Source: Tardiphaga sp.
Lineage (GTDB): Bacteria; Pseudomonadota; Alphaproteobacteria; Rhizobiales; Xanthobacteraceae
Assembly (NCBI GenBank): GCA_028290325.1
Contig: JAQGJY010000110.1
Coordinates: 1 to 6,860 of the forward strand
Reading direction: 5' to 3'
Length of the DNA stretch: 6,860 nucleotides
The notes below the pieces were generated by a model. The model was not told the origin of the DNA and did not search any database. It saw only the letters and a list, made by a program, of their open reading frames with translations. Below, in pieces: positions 1 through 5,698 of the stretch; position 1 is the stretch's first letter, and every line of letters starts with the position of its first letter. A program made the translations under genes and the position numbers.

Positions 1-212
1 CCGGGCTTGAGGCGCATAATCAGGCGTCGAACAATGTCTCGTCGATGCGGATCGCGCGGGCGCTGCTGATGGTCGAGCCGGCGTCGATCGACGGCAACGA
101 GCTGACCGACAAGGGCTATATCAACCAGCGCGCGGGTCTCGACCGCCGCGCCGATCTCGTCGCGCGGCTGTATGCCGAGCCGCCGGGCGACGGCGTGATT
201 GTGGTGCAGTGA
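1..212 (+). CDS. Feruloyl-CoA synthase-like AMP-forming acyl-CoA ligase, C-terminal end (5' truncated)
   Basis: Only the last 69 residues are present, read from base 3 to the TGA at 210-212. The tail contains ELTDKGYINQRA followed by two arginines and LVARLYAEPPGDG. I recognise this as the C-terminal lobe of the feruloyl-CoA synthase branch of the ANL (adenylate-forming) superfamily. Those enzymes turn a carboxylic acid, ATP and CoA into an acyl-CoA, AMP and pyrophosphate in the cytoplasm. The lysine in TDKGYIN is probably the conserved A10-motif lysine used in adenylation. The gene stops 156 bases before the first acyl-CoA dehydrogenase and reads the same way, so it probably supplies the CoA thioester for the downstream enzymes. 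Family is fairly sure. Ferulate or coumarate as substrate is inference, because the substrate pocket lies in the missing N-terminal domain. Confidence 0.8.
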   Translation, partial: GLEAHNQASNNVSSMRIARALLMVEPASIDGNELTDKGYINQRAGLDRRADLVARLYAEPPGDGVIVVQ

Positions 213-218
213 GTGAGC

Positions 219-317
219 GTCGTTGCGACGAAGCGTCGTTCCGCGCCTTCGAGGAACGATGCGACGAAGCAATCCCGTTCTCTCCGCGCTGGCATGCTTC
301 GCTTTGCTCGCAATGAC
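219..317. repeat. Dispersed intergenic repeat, imperfectly palindromic
   Basis: The gap between the ligase and the first dehydrogenase holds GCGACGAAGC twice (225-234 and 261-270). It ends in GCTTCGCTTTGCTCGCAATGAC. Read on the minus strand it begins GTCATTGCGAGCAAAGCGAA and runs into GGGATTGCTTCGTCGC. That resembles a dispersed non-coding repeat I know from many alphaproteobacterial genomes. Short open frames cross it but none has a credible start. It may fold in the transcript; no function can be read from it. The 50 bases after it are AT-richer and carry the weak ribosome site of the next gene. Confidence 0.55.
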
Positions 318-354
318 CAACTTTAACGCATCGACTCAAAATCAAAATTCTGAA

Positions 355-360
355 AAAGGG
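355..360 (+). promoter_or_regulatory. Ribosome binding site of the 375-aa dehydrogenase
   Basis: AAAGGG lies eight bases before the ATG at 369. It is a weaker match to the anti-Shine-Dalgarno sequence than the AGGAG and GGAG sites of the two large-subunit genes. It supports 369 as the start, as does the standard ACAD N-terminus MNFDFSDDQ. Confidence 0.5.
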
Positions 361-368
361 CAAACCCC

Positions 369-1496
369 ATGAACTTCGATTTCTCCGATGACCAGAAGCA
401 ACTGCGCGACGAAGCGCGGAAATTCCTCGCGTCGAAATGCCCGCCAAAGGCCGTGCGTCAAGTGCTCGACGGCAAGGCACTCTATGACAAGGAGCTGTGG
501 AAGGGCCTTGCCGAGATGGGCTTCATCGGCGTCGCGATCCCCGAAGAGTTCGGCGGCACCGGCGCGGGCCATCTCGAACTCTGCGTTGTTGCCGAGGAGA
601 TGGGCCGCGCGCTGGCGCCGGTGCCGTTTTCGTCCACCGTTTATCTCGCCGCCGAGGCGCTGATGCTCGCCGGCACCGAGGCGCAAAAACAAAAGTGGCT
701 GCCGAAGATCGCATCCGGCGAAGCCATCGGCACGCTGGCTTTGTTCGAGGGCTCGGGCAATCCGACACCGAAATCGATCAAGCTGGTGGCCAACAACAAT
801 ACGCTCGATGGCACCAAGAAGCCGGTGCCGGATGGTGAGATCGCCGATTTCGCGATCGTCGCGGCGCGCACCGCCTCAACTGGCCGCGACAGCGATATCG
901 CATTGTTCATCGTCGATCTCATGGATGGCGGCGTCACGCGCAAGGCGCTGACCTCGGTCGATCCGTCGCGCAATCAGGCCGAGATCACGTTCAAGGGCGC
1001 GAAGGCCGAACCGCTTGGCGCGGCCGCGGACGGCTGGAGCATTCTGTCTCAGGTGCTCGACCGCGCCGCCGTGCTGGTGGCGTTCGAGCAGGTCGGCGGA
1101 TCGGATCGCGCGCTGGAGATGGGTCGCGATTACGCGCTCGACCGCATTGCCTTCGGCCGCCAGATCGGTTCGTTCCAGGCGGTCAAGCATATGCTCGCGG
1201 ACATGTATGTCTCGGCCACTCTGGCGCGGTCGAATTGCTATTACGGCGCGTGGGCGCTCTCGACCAATGCATCGGAATTGCCGGAGGCCGCCGCCAGCGC
1301 GCGCATCAGCGCGACGCAGGCGTTCCAGCATTGTTCGAAGAACAACATTCAGGTGCATGGCGGCATGGGCTTCACCTGGGAGTTCGATTGCCACATGTAT
1401 TACCGCCGCTCCAACGCGTTGGCGCTGTCACTCGGCTCGCTGTCCTATTGGGAGGATCAATTGATCGAGCGCATGCGCAAGAAAAACGCGGCTTGA
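369..1496 (+). CDS. Acyl-CoA dehydrogenase family protein, probable small (non-catalytic) subunit of a heteromeric enzyme
   Basis: A 375-residue protein of usual ACAD length. It has the N-terminal helical domain (MNFDFSDDQ, then PEEFGGTGAG near 58-67), a beta domain, and a C-terminal helical domain. It keeps FGRQIGSFQ (262-270) and HGGMGFTWEFD (330-340). In homotetrameric ACADs these regions reach into the FAD site of the neighbouring subunit. It lacks the SEPxxGSD flavin signature, having FEGSGNPTP (126-134), and has GTKKPVPDG where a W-T/S-N/S-G flavin contact is expected. The MCAD-type catalytic glutamate position reads LGS (355-357). The isovaleryl-CoA-dehydrogenase-type position reads LDR, with Asp231 in place of Glu. 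It therefore probably cannot work alone and would pair with one of the larger paralogues downstream, 202 bases away on the same strand. R. palustris PimC/PimD is a large/small ACAD gene pair, and mycobacterial FadE heterotetramers are a known precedent. The ACAD fold is certain; the subunit role is inferred by eye alignment. Confidence 0.93.
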   Translation: MNFDFSDDQKQLRDEARKFLASKCPPKAVRQVLDGKALYDKELWKGLAEMGFIGVAIPEEFGGTGAGHLELCVVAEEMGRALAPVPFSSTVYLAAEALMLAGTEAQKQKWLPKIASGEAIGTLALFEGSGNPTPKSIKLVANNNTLDGTKKPVPDGEIADFAIVAARTASTGRDSDIALFIVDLMDGGVTRKALTSVDPSRNQAEITFKGAKAEPLGAAADGWSILSQVLDRAAVLVAFEQVGGSDRALEMGRDYALDRIAFGRQIGSFQAVKHMLADMYVSATLARSNCYYGAWALSTNASELPEAAASARISATQAFQHCSKNNIQVHGGMGFTWEFDCHMYYRRSNALALSLGSLSYWEDQLIERMRKKNAA

Positions 1497-1509
1497 GAAC
1501 TTCTTTCTT

Positions 1510-1660
1510 CCCCTCTCGTCGAGCGATGCTCTCGCATCGCGTGGCGCGACAGGGTGCCTGAGCGAATCCAAGGCGGGTGAGGGGTAACCTTCACGCTTGA
1601 CCATAACCCCACCCGGCCCGGACGTTCGTCCGGTCCACCTCTCCCACAACGGGAGAGGGG
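1510..1660. repeat. Pair of oppositely oriented palindromic intergenic repeats
   Basis: The 202-base gap between the first and second dehydrogenase genes is mostly two related elements facing each other. The left starts CCCCTCTC (1510-1517) and ends GGGTGAGGGG (about 1575-1584). The right is the reverse: CCCCACCC (1607-1614) to GAGAGGGG (1653-1660). Perfect hairpins lie inside: GCGATGC/GCATCGC (1523-1529 and 1534-1540), CCGGAC/GTCCGG (1618-1623 and 1628-1633), and CCTCTCCC/GGGAGAGG (1638-1645 and 1651-1658, loop ACAAC). No T-run follows, so it is not a classic terminator. This type (CCTCTCCC ... GGGTGAGGGG) is familiar between genes in Bradyrhizobium relatives. It could shape mRNA stability or attenuate transcription within the operon; that is inference. 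Confidence 0.7.
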
Positions 1661-1685
1661 ACGCAGAACACCAGCGCGTTTCTGT

Positions 1686-1690
1686 AGGAG
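1686..1690 (+). promoter_or_regulatory. Ribosome binding site deciding the 1699 start
   Basis: AGGAG lies eight bases before the ATG at 1699. The open frame extends upstream to an ATG at 1597, but that extension is translated repeat DNA and has no Shine-Dalgarno. The paralogue downstream begins with the same MNFDDTPQEA, so 1699 is the start. Confidence 0.85.
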
Positions 1691-1698
1691 ATAGTGAT

Positions 1699-2946
1699 AT
1701 GAACTTTGATGACACCCCGCAGGAAGCCGCGTTTCGCGCGCAGGCCCGCGAATGGATCGCCGCCAACGCCCCGAAGCAATATGAAGACGACCTTCGCAAG
1801 GCATCGCTCGGGCGCGTCCAGCTCAAGGGCGCGAATATCTTAGAAGTCGCTAAAGCATGGCAGAAGAAGAAGGCGGATGCCGGCTGGGCCGTGCCGCATT
1901 GGCCGAAGGATTATGGCGGGCGCGGCGCGACGCCGATCGAGCGCGTGATCTGGCAGCAGGAAGAGGGCGTGTTCGGCAAGCTCGGCGCGCTGTTCATCAT
2001 CGGGCAGGGCATGTGCGGCCCGACCATGATGGCCTTCGCCAGCGAGGACCAGAAGCGGCACTTTCTGCCGCCGCTCGCGTCCGGCGAAAACGTCTGGTGT
2101 CAGTTGTTTTCTGAACCGGCTGGGGGATCCGACGTCGCGGGCCTGCGCACTCGCGCGGAGAAGGACGGCGACGATTGGATCATCAACGGCCAGAAAATCT
2201 GGACCTCCGGCGCGCATTATTCCGACTACGGCATCCTCATCACGCGTACCGATCCGACCGTGCCGAAGCACAAGGGTCTCACCATGTTCTTCCTCGACAT
2301 GAAGAGCCCCGGCGTCGAGATCAAGCCGATCAAGCAGGCCAATGGCCAGTCGGAATTCAACGAGGTCTATTTCACCGACGTGCGGATTCCCGATGCGCAG
2401 CGCCTCGGCGCGGTCGGTGATGGCTGGAACGTCTCGCTTACCACGTTGATGAACGAGCGCATGTCGATCGGCGCCAATGTCGCGACCGGTTTTCCGGAGC
2501 TGTTCGAGTTCGCCAACACGCTGATTCTGGACGATGGTCCGGCGATCGACAACGCCGCCGTGCGCTCCAAGTTGGCGAATTGGGCGGTGCGCGCCAGTGG
2601 TTTGAAATACACCAGCTTCCGCGCCATCTCGGCCTTGTCGAAAGGCGAACGTCCCGGTCCGGAAAATTCGATCGGCAAGCTCGTCGCGGGATCGATGATC
2701 CAGGACGTCGCGACTTACGCGATCGATCTGCAAGGCGCGGCCGGCGTGATGAGCGGAGCGGACGATGCCGACGCCGGCGGGAAATTTCAGGCGATGCTGT
2801 TGCGCTCGCCCGCGACCCGCGTCGAAGGCGGCACCGACGAGATTTTGCGAAACATCATCGCGGAGCGCGTGCTCGGCTTGCCCGGCGACATTCGCGTCGA
2901 CAAGGACGTGCCGTTCAACAAGATCCCGACCAAGGGACGGGCTTGA
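1699..2946 (+). CDS. Acyl-CoA dehydrogenase, probable catalytic large subunit (copy 1)
   Basis: A 415-residue FAD enzyme that would oxidise an acyl-CoA to the trans-2-enoyl-CoA and pass electrons to ETF in the cytoplasm. It has the N-terminal helical domain (MNFDDTPQEA; HWPKDYGGRGATP around 67-79). The flavin signature LFSEPAGGSDVAG is at 136-148 and the flavin-contact motif IWTSG at 167-171. The C-terminus reads GGTDEILRNIIAERVLGLPG (377-396). The MCAD catalytic glutamate position is Gly377, so the base is more likely Glu253 in LMNERMSIG, matching the site used in isovaleryl-CoA dehydrogenase. The FGRxxxxFQ motif is missing (RPGPENSIGKL instead), as is the G-G-x-G loop (LQGAAGVMSG instead). 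Both are present in the upstream 375-aa protein. Start chosen from AGGAG at 1686-1690. The nearest relative in view is the next gene, about 80% identical. Substrate unknown; it is probably long-lived and under purifying selection. Confidence 0.93.
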   Translation: MNFDDTPQEAAFRAQAREWIAANAPKQYEDDLRKASLGRVQLKGANILEVAKAWQKKKADAGWAVPHWPKDYGGRGATPIERVIWQQEEGVFGKLGALFIIGQGMCGPTMMAFASEDQKRHFLPPLASGENVWCQLFSEPAGGSDVAGLRTRAEKDGDDWIINGQKIWTSGAHYSDYGILITRTDPTVPKHKGLTMFFLDMKSPGVEIKPIKQANGQSEFNEVYFTDVRIPDAQRLGAVGDGWNVSLTTLMNERMSIGANVATGFPELFEFANTLILDDGPAIDNAAVRSKLANWAVRASGLKYTSFRAISALSKGERPGPENSIGKLVAGSMIQDVATYAIDLQGAAGVMSGADDADAGGKFQAMLLRSPATRVEGGTDEILRNIIAERVLGLPGDIRVDKDVPFNKIPTKGRA

Positions 2947-2955
2947 GTCCACGTG

Positions 2956-3059
2956 CCCCGGACCAGATGCTGCGCGACGTGCAGCATCGCCGATCCGGGG
3001 CCGTAACGAGGCAGCATTTGTAACGGTCCCGGCTCCGCGGAGCAGCGCAAGTGCGCTGC
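2956..3059. repeat. Nested palindromic repeats between the two large-subunit genes
   Basis: The 150-base gap holds a two-tier palindrome. The outer arms are CCCCGGA (2956-2962) and TCCGGGG (2994-3000). The inner arms are GATGCTGC (2966-2973) and GCAGCATC (2981-2988). A second hairpin follows, GCAGCGC/AAGT/GCGCTGC (3042-3059). Neither has a T-run, so termination is unlikely. They look like another dispersed repeat family of this bacterial group and may fold in the polycistronic RNA. Confidence 0.65.
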
Positions 3060-3074
3060 CCCGCGTCCGCGACA
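3003..3074 (+). repeat. Upstream element shared with the nitroreductase leader, copy 1
   Basis: This stretch, ahead of the third dehydrogenase, contains TAACGGTCCCGGCTC (3021-3035) and later CCGCGACA (3067-3074). The same order occurs before the nitroreductase at 4349-4413, with TAACGGTCTCGGCTC. The 15-base core matches at 14 positions. Flanking bases (AAC-AGGC just before the core) also agree. It overlaps the hairpin at 3042-3059. Confidence 0.5.
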
Positions 3075-3084
3075 CGATCAAACC

Positions 3085-3088
3085 GGAG
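3085..3088 (+). promoter_or_regulatory. Ribosome binding site of the third dehydrogenase
   Basis: GGAG sits eight bases before the ATG at 3097, the same spacing as in the paralogue upstream. It supports that start. Confidence 0.75.
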
Positions 3089-3096
3089 ACCACCCG

Positions 3097-4329
3097 ATGA
3101 ACTTCGATGACACCCCGCAGGAAGCCGAGTTCCGCAAAGTCGCGCGCGCGTGGATCGCGGCCAACGCGCCCAAGCATCTCGAAGATGAACTGACCAATCC
3201 GAAGCCGGGTGCGACGCGCGACGGCAAGCTTGCTGAATCGAAAGCCTGGCAGAAGAAAAAGGCCGAGGGCGGCTGGGCCTGCCTGCATTGGCCGAAAGAG
3301 TATGGCGGCCGTGGCGCCACGCCGATCGAGCGGGTGATCTGGCAGCAAGAAGAGGGCGTCTATGACAAGCTCTCGCGGCCCTTCGCGATCGGTCAGGGCA
3401 TGTGCGGGCCGACCGTGATGGCCTATGCGTCCGAAGCGTTGAAGCAGACCTATCTGCCGCCGCTGGCGTCCGGCGAGAAAGTCTGGTGCCAGTTGTTTTC
3501 CGAGCCGGCCGGCGGCTCCGACGTCGCGGGGTTGCGCACCCGCGCGGAGAAAGACGGCGACGACTGGATCATCAACGGCCAGAAGATCTGGACCTCCGGC
3601 GCGCATTATTCGGATTACGGCATTCTCATCACGCGGACCGATCCCAACGTGGCCAAGCACAAGGGGCTCACCATGTTCTTCCTCGACATGAAGAGCGAGG
3701 GCGTCGAGGTGAAGCCGATCAAGCAGGCTAACGGCATGCAGGAATTCAACGAGGTATTCTTCACCAACGTTCGCATTCCGGATTCACAGCGGCTTGGCGC
3801 GGTCAATGACGGATGGAACGTGTCGCTGACGACGCTGATGAACGAGCGCATGTCGATCGGCGCGCGGGTCGCGACGGGCTTTCCCGAGTTGTTCGAGTTC
3901 TGTTCGAATCTGATGCTCGACGACGGGGTCGCGATCGACAATCCCGACGTCCGGTCGAAACTCGCGAGCTGGGCCGTGAAGAATTCGGGCCTCACCTATA
4001 CGAGCTATCGGTCGATCTCGGCGCTGTCGAAGGGCGAGCGGCCAGGGCCGGAAAACTCGATCGGTAAGCTCGTGTCCGGCATGATGATGCAGGACATCGC
4101 GACCTTCGCGATGGATCTGCAGGGCGCGGCCGGTCTGCTCAGCGGCGAGGATGCCGCGGCGGGCGGCGAGTTTCAGGCGCTGTTGCTGAGTTCGCCATCG
4201 ATGCGGATCGCCGGCGGCACGGATGAGATTCTTCGCAACATCATCGCCGAGCGCGTGCTCGGTCTGCCGGGCGACATTCGCGTCGATAAAAACGTGCCGT
4301 TCAACAAGATCGCGACCAAGGGACGGTAA
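3097..4329 (+). CDS. Acyl-CoA dehydrogenase, probable catalytic large subunit (copy 2)
   Basis: A 410-residue paralogue of the preceding gene, about 80% identical by eye, with two short internal length differences (near residues 34-48 and 350-356) and one missing terminal residue. It has the same ACAD architecture: LFSEPAGGSDVAG (133-145), IWTSG (164-168), candidate catalytic Glu250 in LMNERMSIG, and GGTDEILRNIIAERVLGLPG (373-392). Residues 129-183 match copy 1 without a single change. The main divergence is around residues 34-48 and 90-120, in the N-terminal helical domain, and in scattered residues of the C-terminal half. Like copy 1 it lacks FGRxxxxFQ and the G-G-x-G loop, so it would need a partner subunit such as the 375-aa protein. 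The two copies may serve different acyl chains or successive steps of one pathway; the sequence does not say which. Confidence 0.93.
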   Translation: MNFDDTPQEAEFRKVARAWIAANAPKHLEDELTNPKPGATRDGKLAESKAWQKKKAEGGWACLHWPKEYGGRGATPIERVIWQQEEGVYDKLSRPFAIGQGMCGPTVMAYASEALKQTYLPPLASGEKVWCQLFSEPAGGSDVAGLRTRAEKDGDDWIINGQKIWTSGAHYSDYGILITRTDPNVAKHKGLTMFFLDMKSEGVEVKPIKQANGMQEFNEVFFTNVRIPDSQRLGAVNDGWNVSLTTLMNERMSIGARVATGFPELFEFCSNLMLDDGVAIDNPDVRSKLASWAVKNSGLTYTSYRSISALSKGERPGPENSIGKLVSGMMMQDIATFAMDLQGAAGLLSGEDAAAGGEFQALLLSSPSMRIAGGTDEILRNIIAERVLGLPGDIRVDKNVPFNKIATKGR

Positions 4330-4348
4330 GCGCCGCGCTGAGCCGGCC

Positions 4349-4413
4349 GCAACAAGGCGAATCTATAACGGTCTCGGCTCGGCGTCGCCGCATGCCGCGA
4401 CGCGACCGCGACA
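4349..4413 (+). repeat. Upstream element shared with the third dehydrogenase leader, copy 2
   Basis: The 104-base gap before the nitroreductase carries TAACGGTCTCGGCTC (4366-4380) and CCGCGACA (4406-4413), matching the order seen at 3003-3074. It includes TATAAC (4364-4369), which looks like a -10 box, but I find no convincing -35 at the right distance. The hairpin of copy 1 is not well preserved here. Confidence 0.45.
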
Positions 4414-4422
4414 AGAGACACC

Positions 4423-4427
4423 GAGGA
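4423..4427 (+). promoter_or_regulatory. Ribosome binding site deciding the nitroreductase start
   Basis: GAGGA lies six bases before the ATG at 4434. An in-frame ATG at 4392 would add 14 very basic residues (MPRRDRDKRHRGQD) encoded by the shared leader element, with no Shine-Dalgarno, so 4434 is preferred. Confidence 0.75.
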
Positions 4428-4433
4428 CAAGAC

Positions 4434-5123
4434 ATGACCACGACATCCACTCCCGACATCGACGTCCTCGAACATCTGCTCGCGGATCGTTTCTCCTGTC
4501 GCGGCTTTACGCCCGAGCCGGTGCCGCGCGCGACGATCGAACGCATGCTCGATGCCGCGCAGAAAACCGCGTCATGGTGCAACAGCCAGCCATGGCAAGT
4601 GCACATCACATCAGGCGAAGCGACTCAGGCGTTTCGCGCCGTGATGATGGCGGCGGCGGCGAGCGGGCGGCCGAACGCCGGCGACTTCCCGTTTCCGCGT
4701 GAGTATCGTGGCGTCTATCTGGAGCGCCGCCGCGAAAGCGGCTTTCAGCTTTACAACACGCTCGGCATCACCAAGGGCGACAAGGCCGCCTATGCCAAGC
4801 AGGCAATGGAGAATTTCAATTTCTTCGGCGCACCGCATGTCGCGATCATTCACACCGACGAGGCGCTCGGCGTTTACGGCGCGGTGGATTGCGGCGGCTA
4901 TGTCACCAGCGTCATGCTGGCCGCGCAGGCGCTCGGCCTCGCGACCGTGCCACAAGCGGCGTTGGCGTTTCATTCCGACATTGTGCGTCAGCATTTCGGC
5001 CTCGGCGACGATCGCAAGATCGTCTGCGGCATCTCGTTCGGCTATGCCGATCGCGCGCACAAGGCCAACGGCTATCGCACCAATCGCGCGAAATTGCCGG
5101 ACGTCGCGACATTCGTCGACTGA
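4434..5123 (+). CDS. Nitroreductase-family FMN-dependent oxidoreductase
   Basis: A 229-residue protein of typical length for the nitroreductase fold. These enzymes are usually FMN-binding dimers that take hydride from NAD(P)H. Visible family marks are RFSCRGF (19-25), the basic stretch that contacts the FMN phosphate; SWCNSQPW (47-54), the S-x-x-N-x-Q-P-W motif; VDCGGYVTSVMLAAQALGL (151-169), the central helix; and GISFGYAD (199-206) near the C-terminus. There is no signal peptide, so it is cytoplasmic. The last gene before a strong terminator, it follows the dehydrogenases by 104 bases on the same strand and probably belongs to the same catabolic unit. A role in reducing an enoyl, nitro, quinone or halogenated intermediate is possible, but the family is too broad to choose. 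Family confident; reaction unknown. Confidence 0.88.
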   Translation: MTTTSTPDIDVLEHLLADRFSCRGFTPEPVPRATIERMLDAAQKTASWCNSQPWQVHITSGEATQAFRAVMMAAAASGRPNAGDFPFPREYRGVYLERRRESGFQLYNTLGITKGDKAAYAKQAMENFNFFGAPHVAIIHTDEALGVYGAVDCGGYVTSVMLAAQALGLATVPQAALAFHSDIVRQHFGLGDDRKIVCGISFGYADRAHKANGYRTNRAKLPDVATFVD

Positions 5124-5130
5124 CGGAAAG

Positions 5131-5160
5131 CCCGGCCGCATCACGGCCGGGTTTGTATTT
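5131..5160 (+). terminator. Rho-independent terminator closing the catabolic cluster
   Basis: CCCGGCCG (5131-5138) and CGGCCGGG (5144-5151) form a perfect 8-bp stem with a CATCA loop. TTTGTATTT follows directly (5152-5160). It begins seven bases after the nitroreductase stop. On the opposite strand the same stem is followed only by CTTTCC, so it could also weakly stop the convergent gene at 5177-5434. Confidence 0.9.
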
Positions 5161-5176
5161 AGCGAATCCTAAAAGA

Positions 5177-5434
5177 TCAGTTGCAGACATTGACCCAGCG
5201 CGCGCGCAGGCCGCGGCGGGTTTCGACGTAACGCTTCTGCACGCAGCCGCTGTCGATGCCGCCGACATAAAAGGCCGGGCTTGCGAAACCATTGTGATGG
5301 CCATGCCATCCCGAGTAAAAGCCGCCGCCGCCGATGCCGATATGCAATCCGCTCGCCGAAGCGGAATTGGGGGCGAGCGCCGCGACGCCGAGAGCGGCGG
5401 TTGCGATCAGTCCGAGTGCGATCTTGCGAAACAT
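5177..5434 (-). CDS. Small exported Gly/His-rich protein, uncharacterised
   Basis: An 85-residue protein. The start MFRKIALG is chosen because GGAG lies six bases upstream; an in-frame ATG at 5479 would add 15 residues that spoil the signal peptide. Residues 1-28 form a classic signal peptide: basic MFRK, a hydrophobic run LGLIATAALGVAALA, then an NSASAS cleavage region. The mature part is about 57 residues. It has a glycine-rich stretch (IGIGGGGFYSGWHGHHNG, 32-49) and a C-terminal segment with two cysteines (Cys64 and Cys84) flanking VETRRGLRARWVNV. The cysteines could form a disulfide in the periplasm. I recall similar short secreted proteins in Bradyrhizobium relatives, some labelled sulfur globule protein, but I cannot support that function here. 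It faces the nitroreductase across the shared terminator. Confidence 0.75.
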   Translation of the reverse strand: MFRKIALGLIATAALGVAALAPNSASASGLHIGIGGGGFYSGWHGHHNGFASPAFYVGGIDSGCVQKRYVETRRGLRARWVNVCN

Positions 5435-5655
5435 GTGAGGCTCCATGGGTATGACGCTGTGCGCCGTTGCGATGTCCATGGGTCGCGCCGAATCTCGGCG
5501 GCGTTCACGCGCAAAACCTGCAATCGGGTTTCAGGATCGTTTCGTTTCCGCGTCGTGGCCCTCACCTCGCCTTGGCCACGCGGCCGCCATGATCGGCTGC
5601 GACTTTCACGGATTAAGCGGCGGGCGCGATGTTTGCGCACCGCCGTTCTGATTCG

Positions 5656-5674
5656 CGTTGACGAATCGTCAACG
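5656..5674. promoter_or_regulatory. Perfect 19-base palindrome, candidate operator
   Basis: CGTTGACGA and TCGTCAACG are exact reverse complements around a single central A. The site is 79 bases before the ATG at 5753 and about 220 bases from the minus-strand start. Nine-base arms with an odd centre suit a dimeric repressor or activator. It also contains TTGACG, a good -35 hexamer, though no matching -10 follows at 16-18 bases. The regulator is unknown. Confidence 0.45.
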
Positions 5675-5698
5675 GAACCGGGCGGAACTCGGAATTGG

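Noticed and set aside
1597..1698. N-terminal extension of the second dehydrogenase by 34 residues
   Set aside because: It is translated repeat DNA with no Shine-Dalgarno. AGGAG and the MNFDDTPQEA start shared with the paralogue place the start at 1699.
1840..3660. A 606-codon open frame on the minus strand across both large-subunit genes and their gap
   Set aside because: It is antisense to two clear dehydrogenase genes with GC-biased third positions, which often leaves such frames open. Its product is low-complexity Arg/Ala/Gly-rich and repeats itself only because the genes beneath are duplicates.
4392..4433. Earlier start for the nitroreductase
   Set aside because: The extra 14 basic residues come from the shared leader element, and GAGGA fits the ATG at 4434.
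5435..5479. Longer N-terminus for the minus-strand secreted protein
   Set aside because: It would bury the signal peptide, and the GGAG site lies inside it at the right distance for the 5434 start.
5442..5483. Direct repeat TCCATGGGT twice, 33 bases apart start to start
   Set aside because: Too short and isolated to call an operator; no supporting promoter elements seen.
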